A stretch of DNA of 64,000 bases from Kitasatospora sp. CB01950 (lineage in GTDB: Bacteria; Actinomycetota; Actinomycetes; Streptomycetales; Streptomycetaceae): NCBI RefSeq assembly GCF_001905465.1, contig NZ_LISX01000001.1, positions 124,001-188,000 on the forward strand, written 5' to 3'. The position numbers were made by a program, and so were the translations under genes. The notes under the pieces were generated by a model, which did no database searches, had not been told where the DNA came from, and worked only from the letters and a program-made list of their open reading frames with translations. Below, in pieces: positions 45,983 through 53,611 of this stretch; within the stretch, counting starts at the first letter, position 1, and each line of letters starts with the position of its first letter.

Positions 45983-46943
45983 TTTTTTTGGACGGTCTCC
46001 CGGACGGCCTCCCGGACGGTCGTCCGAACGGTCGCCCGGACGTCGGCCCGCGGGTCAGCCCGAGCAGCAGCCGGGCCGGTCCGGCCGGGCGCTGGCCCGC
46101 CGGCCAGACCGCGCGCAGCGGGCGCTGGAGCTCCAGGCCGGTCAGCGGGACGGCGACCAGCCGCCGGGTGGCGAGTTCCTCGGTGACGGCCAGCTCGCTC
46201 AGGCAGACCGGGTCCGCGCCGGTCATCGCGGCGGCCTTCAGCGCCGTCGAGGAGGCCAGCTCCAACCGGGGCGCGGCCGCCCCGCCGTACGGGGCGAGCG
46301 CTTCTTCCAGCACCTCCCGGGTGCCGGAGCCGACCTCGCGCAGCACCAGCGGGGTGGCGGCCAGTTCGGCGCCGGTGACGGGGGTGCGGCGGCGGGCCCA
46401 GCGGTGGTCGGGGGAGACCACCACCACCAGCCGGTCCGCGGCCACCACCGCGCCGGACAGGCCGGGCGGGGTGGAGGTGCCCTCGACGAAGCCGAGGTCG
46501 GCCTCGCCGGCCAGCACCCGGGCGGCGACGTCCGCCGAGTTCGCGGTGCGCAGGGTGACGGCGGTGCCCGGGCTGGCCTCGTTCAGGGCGAGCAGCCAGC
46601 CGGGCATCAGGTACTCGGCGACGGTCAGGCTGGCCAGCACCCGCAGCCGGGCGTCGCGGCGTTCGCGCAGCGCGTCGATGCCGGCGTCCAGCGCCTGCGC
46701 GGCCTCGACCACCTGCCGGGCCCACTCGACCACCAGCCGCCCCGCCTCGGTGGGCCGGGAGCCGCGCGGCGAGCGCTCCAGCAGGGCGACGCCGATCTGC
46801 CGCTCCATGCCCTTGATCCGGGCGCTGGCGGCGGGCTGACTGACGCCCAGTTCGGCCGCGGCCCGGCCGACGCTGCCCAGCCGGGCCACCGCGAGCAGCA
46901 GCTCCAGGGCGCCGAGTTCCGGGACGTGCGGGGAGAGAGCCAT
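45978..46943 (-). CDS. LysR-family transcription regulator
   Basis: A 321-residue LysR regulator. Residues 10-70 are the winged HTH (ALELLLAVARLGSVGRAAAELGVSQPAASARIKGMER). Residues 95-300 form the periplasmic-binding-like effector domain (LRVLASLTVAEYLMPGWLLALNEASPG at its start). It is divergent from the TDT-family exporter gene by 71 bases and probably controls it, the usual arrangement. The last 20 residues are an odd low-complexity tail of GRPS/GRPF repeats encoded by a run of GGACGG units. The stop codon falls inside the clpB HAIR operator. The start at 46943 is six bases from TAGCCT, suggesting a leaderless mRNA. Confidence 0.9.
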   Translation of the reverse strand: MALSPHVPELGALELLLAVARLGSVGRAAAELGVSQPAASARIKGMERQIGVALLERSPRGSRPTEAGRLVVEWARQVVEAAQALDAGIDALRERRDARLRVLASLTVAEYLMPGWLLALNEASPGTAVTLRTANSADVAARVLAGEADLGFVEGTSTPPGLSGAVVAADRLVVVVSPDHRWARRRTPVTGAELAATPLVLREVGSGTREVLEEALAPYGGAAAPRLELASSTALKAAAMTGADPVCLSELAVTEELATRRLVAVPLTGLELQRPLRAVWPAGQRPAGPARLLLGLTRGPTSGRPFGRPSGRPSGRPSKKS

Positions 46944-46949
46944 AGGCCC

Positions 46950-46955
46950 AGGCTA
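46950..46955 (-). promoter_or_regulatory. Candidate -10 hexamer TAGCCT for the LysR gene
   Basis: Six bases before the ATG at 46943 on the minus strand, inside CATAGCCTGGGCC, the same 13-base string found before the lipoprotein gene at 25409. Confidence 0.5.
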
Positions 46956-47014
46956 TGTCCTCATAGCGGACGCCTCGCTACCGCCGTCCCGGCCGCCCGA
47001 CGAGGGTGGTCGGT

Positions 47015-48115
47015 ATGGCAACACTCACCGCCGGGCGTACCCGCCTGAGCACCCTCGACCTGTCCCGGCTCGGGCCCAACTGGTACGCCGCCGTGATGGG
47101 CACCGCGATCACCGGCAACGGCGCCGCCGCGCTGCCGATCGACCTGCCGGGCCGGCTCGCCCTCGCCGAGGCGGTGTGGACGCTGTCGCTGCTGCTGCTG
47201 GTCGTGCTGCTGGCGGCCCGGGGCGTGCACCTGGTGCGCCACCGCGAGCAGGCCCGCCGCACCCTGCTGGAGGACCCGTCCGCCGCGGTGTTCTACGGCT
47301 GCCCGCCGATGGCGCTGCTGGCGGTCGGCTACGGCGCGCTCGCGGTCGGCGGGCCGGTGCTCGGGGCCCGGGCCGGGCTGGCGCTGGACGTGCTGCTGTG
47401 GAGCGCCGGGACGCTGTACGCGCTGGCGGTCGCCGCCGGGCTGCCCTACCTGATGATCACCAGGCACCGGTTGTCCGCGCTGGAGGCCAACCCGACCTGG
47501 CTGCTGCCGGTGGTCGCCCCGATGGTGGCCGCCGCACTCGGCCCCGCGCTGGTGCCCCACCTGCCGGAGGGTGCGGCCCGGCAGGCGCTGCTGTACGGCT
47601 GCGTGGCGATGTTCGGGGCGAGCCTGCTGGCCACCCTGGTGCTGCTGCCGGTGGTGTTCGGCGGTCTGGTGCACAGCAAGCTGCCCGCGGTGGTGCTCAC
47701 CCCGTCGCTGTTCCTGGTGCTGGGCCCGCTCGGCCAGTCCACCACCGCCGTCCACCAGTTCGCGGACGCGCTGCCGCTGGCGCTGCCCGGCACCGGGCCG
47801 CAGGGGGTGGCGGTGGCCCGCGGCCTGGCCGAGGTGTACGGCGTCGCGGTGATCGGGTTCGCGCTGCTCTGGCTGGCGGTGGCGCTGGTCGCCAATCTGC
47901 GGGCGCTGCGCGCCGGGATGCCGTTCGCCATGACCTGGTGGGCGTTCACCTTCCCGGTCGGCACGCTCGTCACCGGCACGTCGGCGCTGGCCCGGCACAC
48001 CGGGTTCGACGGGTTCACCGCGCTCGCCGTCGCGCTCTGGCTGCTGCTGTGCACGGCCTGGGCGGTGGCCTCGGCGCGCACGTTCGCCGGGTTGCGGGCC
48101 GGCCGGCTGCTGTGA
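47015..48115 (+). CDS. TDT-family (TehA/SLAC1-like) transporter
   Basis: A 366-residue membrane protein with ten hydrophobic segments, the mark of the tellurite-resistance/dicarboxylate transporter (TDT) family. RLGPNWYAAVMGTAITGNG (about residues 16-34) matches the family first helix with its conserved (N/G)WF-like motif. FAMTWWAFTFPVGT (about 309-322) is the conserved ninth-helix motif including the gating-type Phe. Members export tellurite, sulphite, malate or chloride; the substrate here is unknown. The ATG at 47015 has GAGGG nine to ten bases upstream; a GTG at 47006 is weaker. The divergent LysR protein is the likely regulator. Confidence 0.88.
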   Translation: MATLTAGRTRLSTLDLSRLGPNWYAAVMGTAITGNGAAALPIDLPGRLALAEAVWTLSLLLLVVLLAARGVHLVRHREQARRTLLEDPSAAVFYGCPPMALLAVGYGALAVGGPVLGARAGLALDVLLWSAGTLYALAVAAGLPYLMITRHRLSALEANPTWLLPVVAPMVAAALGPALVPHLPEGAARQALLYGCVAMFGASLLATLVLLPVVFGGLVHSKLPAVVLTPSLFLVLGPLGQSTTAVHQFADALPLALPGTGPQGVAVARGLAEVYGVAVIGFALLWLAVALVANLRALRAGMPFAMTWWAFTFPVGTLVTGTSALARHTGFDGFTALAVALWLLLCTAWAVASARTFAGLRAGRLL

Positions 48116-48337
48116 GCCGGGGCGGTCGGGTGGGGAATCGGAGCGGGGGATTCGGCGTCGGCCATTCCGGATCGGTGGATTTGGCAAAGAGTTGTCGAAT
48201 TCTCGGATCGACCAGTGACATTCCGGTGCCTCGCGACGCTACCGCCCGAGCGCCCCGCCGGAATCGGACGAATGCCTGGTCGGAGAGGGGGGCATTGCGG
48301 TGAAATCCAGGATTCCGGTCCTGTGGGCGGGCGGTTT

Positions 48338-48371
48338 GCTGCAGGTTCCTGCACTTGCGGAAACCTGCAGC
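48338..48371. repeat. Inverted repeat GCTGCAGGTT-N14-AACCTGCAGC
   Basis: Ten-base perfect arms at 48338-48347 and 48362-48371, with the 14-base spacer carrying a further related CTGCA. The two-turn spacing of the arm centres suits binding of a dimeric HTH protein, perhaps one of the regulators encoded downstream. It could also form a hairpin. Confidence 0.5.
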
Positions 48372-48620
48372 CGGAGACCACTTGTTCGATGTTCCGTGCG
48401 CTGTGAGGGTGTAGTCACGTCAAGTCGTCCCGGGCCGCCGCAGCCCGAGTCGGCGACTTGCTCTTCGCGTGGGGGCGACAGGTGCGTTCGTATCTGCGCA
48501 ACGGGGGGAAGAGCACCGGTCCGGACGCCATGTGTGGTGATGGCGGAAGGACCGCGATCGGTGAGGCGTTGCTGCTCCGCCTCGCCGAAAGCGCCTTGAC
48601 GCTTGGCGTAACACGAGCGG

Positions 48621-48661
48621 GTCCTCCGGGATCCGGGTGCCCGGCACCCGCCCCGGAGGAC
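48621..48661 (+). terminator. Nested hairpin, possible attenuator or terminator
   Basis: Outer arms GTCCTCCGGG (48621-48630) and CCCGGAGGAC (48652-48661) enclose inner arms GGGTGCC (48635-48641) and GGCACCC (48643-48649). It lies 90 bases before the first regulator gene and has no T-run, so it may be a terminator for a short leader RNA or an attenuator. Confidence 0.45.
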
Positions 48662-48751
48662 ACGCCCGTACGCGGGGACTCCCGCCGTCGAGCCGGACGG
48701 CCCTGCTGAGATCATCGTCCGCAACGGAGGAAGACGGCAGGAGAGCTCGAC

Positions 48752-49756
48752 GTGGCTGCGGACCACCCGAAGTCCGACCCGGACGACACACTGCCGGAGG
48801 ACGACGCCGCCAGGCTGTACCTGGCCATCCTGGCCGCCGGCGGCCGTATCCCGCTGGACGACCCGGCGCTGCCCGGCTCCGACTTCGCCCCGGAACGCCA
48901 ACGGGCGCTGCTGGAACAGCTGGTGACGGTCGGACTGGTGATGCCCAACCGGATCGACGACTGCTACGTCGCGGTCAGCCCGCGCGCCGTCGCCGAACGC
49001 CTCGGCGCCGACCTGCGCGCCCAGGCCACCCGGCTGCTGCTCGACGCCGACCGGCTGCCCGCCGCCCTCGACCCGCTCGCCCGCGCCTACGACGCCGTCC
49101 CCCGGCCCGCCGACCGGGCCCGGCAGGCGGTCTACGTGGACGGCCAGGAGAGCATCCGGGTGCGGATCGCCCAGCTGGTCTCCGACTGCCGGCTCGAACT
49201 GCTCAGCGCCCAGCCCGGCCTGCGCCCGCCCGCCGTCCTCGAACTCGCCCACACCCAGGACCAGTTGATGCTCCGCCGGGGCGGCACCATGCGCACCCTC
49301 TACCAGCCGGTCGCGCTCACCGAGGACAGCGCCGTCCGGCATGCCACCGCGATGGCCGAGCAGGGCGCCCAACTGCGCGTCCTGGACGAGTCGTTCCTGC
49401 GGATGATCGTCATCGACCGGCGGATCGCGGTGATCCCCGCCGCCGACGACCACAGCCGCGCCGCCTTCGTCGAGGACCCCGCCGCCATCGCCTACCTGGT
49501 GGCCGGCTTCGAACGCGACTGGGCCCGCGCCGACCAGGTCCACTGGCACAGCCTCGACGGCCGCACCCTCACCCGCGCCGTCACCCACCGGGTCGGCCGG
49601 CTGCTCGCCCAGGGCCTCACCCAGCGTGCCGTCGCCACCCGCCTCGGCCTCTCCGAACGCACCGTGGCCGGCCACATCTCCCGGCTGCGGGACCTGCACA
49701 ACGCCCAGACCCTGTTCCAGCTCGGCTGGCTGATGAGAGGCGGTGGACGTGGCTGA
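48752..49756 (+). CDS. LuxR-HTH regulator, array member A
   Basis: A 334-residue regulator, the first of six tandem paralogues. Residues 20-90 look like a winged-helix, TrmB-like N-terminal module (ARLYLAILAAGGRIPL, then a LLEQLVTVGLVMPN wing). Residues 100-265 are a conserved central domain with RTLYQPVALTED, the signature RVLDESFLRMIVIDRRIAVIP (in two parts) and AAFVEDPAAIAYL...FERDWARA. Residues 275-325 are a GerE/LuxR helix-turn-helix (LTQRAVATRLGLSERTVAGHISRLR) followed by the family end TLFQLGW. There is no receiver domain, so it is not a classic response regulator. AGGAG lies nine bases before the GTG. It overlaps the next gene by eight bases. Confidence 0.85.
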   Translation: MAADHPKSDPDDTLPEDDAARLYLAILAAGGRIPLDDPALPGSDFAPERQRALLEQLVTVGLVMPNRIDDCYVAVSPRAVAERLGADLRAQATRLLLDADRLPAALDPLARAYDAVPRPADRARQAVYVDGQESIRVRIAQLVSDCRLELLSAQPGLRPPAVLELAHTQDQLMLRRGGTMRTLYQPVALTEDSAVRHATAMAEQGAQLRVLDESFLRMIVIDRRIAVIPAADDHSRAAFVEDPAAIAYLVAGFERDWARADQVHWHSLDGRTLTRAVTHRVGRLLAQGLTQRAVATRLGLSERTVAGHISRLRDLHNAQTLFQLGWLMRGGGRG

Positions 49757-50720
49757 CCCCGCCCCCCTGCCCGCCCCGGTCGACGACCGTGCCCGGTGCC
49801 TCTACCTGGAGATCCTCGAAGCCGGCGGCCGGATCGCCGTCGACCGGATCGCCGACCCGCAGCGGCCCGCGCTCGACGAACTGCTCCGCGCCGGCCTGCT
49901 GATCCCCGACGGCCTGGGGGGCAGCTACCTGGCCGTCGACCCGCGCCTGGTGGCCGAGACCCTCGGCACCGAGATGAACACCGAGGCCGCCCGCCTGCTC
50001 AACCGGGCCGAACGCCTGCCCGGCCGCCTCGACCCGCTGATCGCCGCCTACGAGAGCCACGCCCGGCCGATCGAACCCGCCAGCTGCGACGTCCAGGTGA
50101 TCGGCCGCGAACAGATCCGCCGGCGGATCGCCCAACTCGTCGCCGACTGCCGGGAGGAGGCCCTCACCGCCCAGCCCGGGGAGCTCCTCCCCGGCGTCCT
50201 GGAGGCCTCGTTCCACCAGGAGCTCCCGGTGCTGCGGCGCGGCTGCCGGATCCGCACCCTGTACCGGCCCCGGCTGCTCGCCGACCCCTCCGCGATCCGC
50301 TACGCCGCCGCCTTCACCGAGGCCGGCGGCGAGATCCGGCTGCTCGACGAACCGTTCCAGCGCGCCATGGTCTTCGACCGGTGCACCGCCGTCGTCCCCG
50401 CCGTCGAGGACCACAGCCGGGCCGCGCTGATCCTCGACCCCGCCACCGTCGCGACGATCGTGGCCGGCTTCGAACGCGACTGGGCCCGCGCCGAACGCGT
50501 CCGCTGGGACCTGCTGCTCGGCACCGCTCCCACCCGCACCGCCGCCGACCAGATCGCCCGCCTCCTCGCCACCGGCCTCACCCAGCGCGCCGTCGCCACC
50601 CGCCTGGGCCTCTCCGAACGCACCGTCGCCGCCCACATCGCCCGCCTGCGCGAGCAGTACGAGGCCGAGACGCTGTTCCAGCTCGGCTGGCTGATGCGGG
50701 AAGGCGGCGGCCGTGACTGA
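49749..50720 (+). CDS. LuxR-HTH regulator, array member B
   Basis: A 323-residue paralogue of member A, with the same order: N-terminal wHTH-like segment (LYLEILEAGGRIAVDRI), central domain (RTLYRPRLLADP, RLLDEPFQRAMVFDR, AALILDPATVATI) and C-terminal LuxR HTH (LTQRAVATRLGLSERTVAAHIARLRE). It is closest to A in its N-terminal and central parts (shared AGGRI, FERDWARA). Its HTH-coding end at 50565-50701 is nearly identical in DNA to that of member C. The GTG at 49749 has AGAGG eight bases upstream and overlaps the stop of A as GTGGCTGA, so the genes are translationally coupled. An alternative GTG is at 49743. In the signature motif, RxxxV is RCTAV, so one Arg is lost. Confidence 0.85.
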   Translation: MADPAPLPAPVDDRARCLYLEILEAGGRIAVDRIADPQRPALDELLRAGLLIPDGLGGSYLAVDPRLVAETLGTEMNTEAARLLNRAERLPGRLDPLIAAYESHARPIEPASCDVQVIGREQIRRRIAQLVADCREEALTAQPGELLPGVLEASFHQELPVLRRGCRIRTLYRPRLLADPSAIRYAAAFTEAGGEIRLLDEPFQRAMVFDRCTAVVPAVEDHSRAALILDPATVATIVAGFERDWARAERVRWDLLLGTAPTRTAADQIARLLATGLTQRAVATRLGLSERTVAAHIARLREQYEAETLFQLGWLMREGGGRD

Positions 50721-51663
50721 GCCGGGCGCCGTTCCCCCGACCGAACGCGAGAAGGCGCTCTACCTGGCCGTGCCGGCGGCAGGCCGGGTCTCGATGCGTG
50801 AGGTGGTGGAGCAGGACGCGGCGGCGGCCACCCGGTTGCTGGAGCTCGGGCGGCCGGAGCACTACCAGGTGGGCGGCCGGGTGGGGGCCGTCGATCCACG
50901 CACGATCGGGCGGCGGCTCGGTGACACCCTGCGGGAGCACGCCACCGGCCTGCCGGCCCGGGCCGACCGGGTGACGACGGGCTTCGACGCGCTGGCCGAG
51001 TCCTACGACGGCGCGCAGCGGCGCGGCGAACCCGACGGCGGGATCCTCTACCTGACCAGCCGTGAGCAGATCCAGAACCGTCTGCCGGCGGTCGAGGCCG
51101 AGTACCGGGAAGAGGGCCTGGCCGCCCAACCCGGGGTTCGCCCGCCGGAGTTCCTGGACGACGACTCCCGGATGCGCAGGGCGCTGGCCCGCGGGGTCAC
51201 CGCCGACGTCCTCTACCGGCCGGTCTCCCGGCGAACCCCGCACACCGTCGCCCACTGCGCCGCGGCCACCGGCCGGGGCGTGCGCGTGCGGGTCCTGGAC
51301 GAGCCGTTCGCCCGGATGATGATCTTCGACCGCCGGGTCGCGGTCATCTCGGCGTCCGCCGACAACGGCGCCGCCGCCTTCATCGAGGACCCCGTCGTGA
51401 TCGACCACCTGGTCGGCGTCCTCCAACGCGACTTCGCCCGCGCCGTCCGCGTCCCCTGGCGCGACCTGGCCGGCCGGAAGCTGCCCGAAACCCCTTGCCG
51501 TATCGCCGAGTTGCTCGCCACCGGCCTCACCCGGCGCGCCGTCGCCAGCCGCCTGGGCCGCTCCGAACGCACCGTCGCCGCCCACATCGCCCGGCTGCGC
51601 GAGCACTACGACGCCGAGACGCTCTTCCAGCTCGGCCGGCTGATGCGGGACGGCACCCGATGA
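50713..51663 (+). CDS. LuxR-HTH regulator, array member C
   Basis: A 316-residue paralogue that pairs with member D: both have GRVSMRE(V/L)(V/T)EQD near residue 25, SRRTPHTVA (about 170-180), and VRVLDEPFARMMIFDR. The C-terminal HTH is LTRRAVASRLGRSERTVAAHIARLRE. Here the usual hydrophobic residue after LG is Arg (GRSERT instead of GLSERT), a change in the HTH turn that could alter or weaken DNA binding. In the N-terminal wing the common GLLV is replaced by GRPEHY. GGAAGG lies eight bases before the GTG, which overlaps the end of B by eight bases; its own stop overlaps the start of D by four bases. Confidence 0.85.
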   Translation: MTEPGAVPPTEREKALYLAVPAAGRVSMREVVEQDAAAATRLLELGRPEHYQVGGRVGAVDPRTIGRRLGDTLREHATGLPARADRVTTGFDALAESYDGAQRRGEPDGGILYLTSREQIQNRLPAVEAEYREEGLAAQPGVRPPEFLDDDSRMRRALARGVTADVLYRPVSRRTPHTVAHCAAATGRGVRVRVLDEPFARMMIFDRRVAVISASADNGAAAFIEDPVVIDHLVGVLQRDFARAVRVPWRDLAGRKLPETPCRIAELLATGLTRRAVASRLGRSERTVAAHIARLREHYDAETLFQLGRLMRDGTR

Positions 51664-52607
51664 CGGACATGACCGCGCTTCCCACTGTCGTCGAGAAGGC
51701 CCTCTACCTGGACGTCCTCCGGGCCGGCCGGGTCTCGATGCGGGAACTGACCGAGCAGGACCCCGCTGCGACCGCCCGGCTCCTCGACCTCGGCCTGCTC
51801 GTCCAGTACGTCGACCAGGGCTGGGTCGCCGCCGTCGACCCGCGCGCGGTCTCGGCCCGGCTCAGTGCGGCCCAGCGTGCCGCCGCCGCCGACCTGCTGG
51901 CCCGCGCCGAACGGGCCGCGCTCGCCGTCGAGGACCTCGCCGACTCCTACGACACCGCCCAGCGCCGCTCCGGGCCGGACCCGCAGATCACTCACGTCCA
52001 CGGCCTGGAGCAGATCCAGCATCGTCTGCTCGCCTTCGAGGCCGACTTCAGAGAGCAGGTGCTGGTTGCCCAGCCCGGCTTCCGGCCGCCCGAAGCGCTC
52101 GGCAACATCCGGATGCGCCAGGCCATGGAACGCGGCGTGCTGGCCGACATCCTCTACCAGCCGATCTCCCGTCGAACTCCCCACACCGTCGCCTACGCGG
52201 CCGTCGCCATCGGCTGGGGCGTGCGCCTGCGCGTCCTGGACGAGCCGTTCGCCCGAATGATGATCTTCGACCGCAAGGTCGCGATCATCTCCTCCTCCGC
52301 GGACAACCGCACCGCCGCCTTCATCGAGGACCGGGCCGTGGTCGCGCACCTGGCCGACGTCTTCCGGCGCGACTTCGAGCGTGCCGAACGCGTCCCCTGG
52401 CAGATGTTGGACGGCGCCGAACTCCCCGAGGTGCTGCGCCGGGTGGCCGAGCTGCTGTCGGAGGGGCTGACCCAGCGGGCGATCGCGTCCCGGCTCGGGG
52501 TCGGCGAGCGGACGGTGGCTGCCCACCTCGCGCGGCTGCGCGAGCGGTACGGCGCGCGGACGCTGTTCCAGCTGGGGCGGATGATGCGGGACGGTGCCCG
52601 TGGCTGA
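51660..52607 (+). CDS. LuxR-HTH regulator, array member D
   Basis: A 315-residue paralogue, sister of C. The N-terminal module reads ALYLDVLRAGRVSMRELTEQDPAATARLLDLGLLVQYV. The central domain has ADILYQPISRRTPHTVAYAA, LRVLDEPFARMMIFDRKVAII and AAFIEDRAVVAHL. The C-terminal HTH is LTQRAIASRLGVGERTVAAHLARLRE, with Gly for Ser in the turn (GVGERT). The ATG overlaps the C stop as ATGA. Its HTH-coding DNA differs in codon choice from that of B and C, so it was not part of the recent B/C sequence exchange. The effector is unknown, as for the others. Confidence 0.85.
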   Translation: MTDMTALPTVVEKALYLDVLRAGRVSMRELTEQDPAATARLLDLGLLVQYVDQGWVAAVDPRAVSARLSAAQRAAAADLLARAERAALAVEDLADSYDTAQRRSGPDPQITHVHGLEQIQHRLLAFEADFREQVLVAQPGFRPPEALGNIRMRQAMERGVLADILYQPISRRTPHTVAYAAVAIGWGVRLRVLDEPFARMMIFDRKVAIISSSADNRTAAFIEDRAVVAHLADVFRRDFERAERVPWQMLDGAELPEVLRRVAELLSEGLTQRAIASRLGVGERTVAAHLARLRERYGARTLFQLGRMMRDGARG

Positions 52608-53553
52608 CCGGCTCCCGGACGAGAGTGAGCGGGCGCTGTACCGCCATGTGCTGGAGCAGGGCGGGCGGGTGATGTTCCGTGAGGCGATGCAGCAGAATGC
52701 CGCCGCGACGCTGCGGCTGGTCGAGCTCGGGCTGCTGATCCACCATGTCGTCGACGAGTCGCTGAGCGCCGTCAACCCGCGGTCGGTGGCCGACCGGCTG
52801 AGTGTCGATCTGCGGGAGGCGGCGATCCGCAAGCTGGCGAGCTCGCAGCGGACCCCGGCCCAGTTGGAGGACCTGGCGCACGCCTACGACCAGGCCCCGC
52901 GCCGCCCCGACCGGGCGCACGCGGTGGAGCGGGTGAACGACCGTCAGCAGATCCGGCACCGGATCTTCCAGATCGAGTCCGAGATGCACGAGGAGACGCT
53001 CGCCGCCCAGCCCGGCGGCGCCCGCCCGATCGGGCAGATGCGGCAGGCCCTGGCCCGCTCGCTGGCCTTCCTGGACCGCGGCATCGGCATGCGCACCCTC
53101 TACCAGCCGGGCGCGCTCGCCGACCCGCCCACCGTCGACTACGCGGCCACGGTCGCGTCCGGCGGCGAGCGGATCCGGGTCCTGGACGAGCCGTTCCGGA
53201 AGATGCTGATCTTCGACCGGCGGATCGCGATCATCAGCGCCTCGCCGGACGACAACCAGGCCGCGTTCGTCGAGGACCCGGCCGTGCTGGCCACCCTGGT
53301 CGACCTGTTCGAACGGGACTGGGCGCGGGCCGCCCGGATCGACTGGCACGCCCTGGCCGGCCGTCCGCGCGGCACCGGCGTCCCCAAGGAGGTCGGCGCG
53401 CTGCTCGCCCAGGGCCTCACCCAGCGCGCCATCGCCTCCCGGCTCGGCCTGTCGGAGCGGACGGTGGCCGCCCACATCGCCCGGCTGCGAGACCTCTACG
53501 ATGCGGAGACCCTGTTCCAGCTCGGCTGGCAGCTGCGCGGAGCGCCGGAATGA
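52600..53553 (+). CDS. LuxR-HTH regulator, array member E
   Basis: A 317-residue paralogue that pairs with member F (shared LEQGGRVMFREAMQQ / LDQGGRVVFREAVEQ and AVNPR..DR[LI]S). Order: N-terminal wHTH-like module, central domain (MRTLYQPGALADPPTVDYAA, IRVLDEPFRKMLIFDRRIAII, AAFVEDPAVLATL..LFERDWARA), and LuxR HTH LTQRAIASRLGLSERTVAAHIARLR. The GTG at 52600 overlaps the D stop as GTGGCTGA, exactly the junction seen between A and B; a GTG at 52594 is in frame. It ends 58 bases before F, the only spaced junction in the array. Confidence 0.85.
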   Translation: MADRLPDESERALYRHVLEQGGRVMFREAMQQNAAATLRLVELGLLIHHVVDESLSAVNPRSVADRLSVDLREAAIRKLASSQRTPAQLEDLAHAYDQAPRRPDRAHAVERVNDRQQIRHRIFQIESEMHEETLAAQPGGARPIGQMRQALARSLAFLDRGIGMRTLYQPGALADPPTVDYAATVASGGERIRVLDEPFRKMLIFDRRIAIISASPDDNQAAFVEDPAVLATLVDLFERDWARAARIDWHALAGRPRGTGVPKEVGALLAQGLTQRAIASRLGLSERTVAAHIARLRDLYDAETLFQLGWQLRGAPE

Positions 53554-53611
53554 CCGATCGGAACCGGCCGCCCGGGCGCCGTCCCGGCGCGGCCCGGAAG
53601 GAGTGGGACCT

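Larger units (their letters stand above)
48116..48751. other. Long structured leader upstream of the LuxR-regulator array
   Basis: 636 bases with lower GC than both flanks. It contains a 10-base inverted repeat (48338-48371) and a large nested hairpin (48621-48661), each listed separately. Two open frames start after good ribosome binding sites (GTG 48300 after GGAGAGGGGGG; GTG 48482 after GGGGG). Their third-position GC is too low or only borderline, so I do not call them genes. The promoter of the array must be here. AGGAG at about 48739 belongs to the first regulator gene. Confidence 0.5.

Noticed and set aside
48300..48599. Cys-rich 99-codon open frame starting at a GTG with an excellent ribosome binding site (GGAGAGGGGGG)
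   Set aside because: Third codon positions are only about 60% GC with many rare codons, and the protein has no recognisable fold. More likely part of a non-coding leader.
48482..48709. Open frame starting at GTG 48482 in the array leader
   Set aside because: It has somewhat better codon bias and a GGGGG upstream, but it runs through the large hairpin and has no recognisable domain. Not enough to call a gene.
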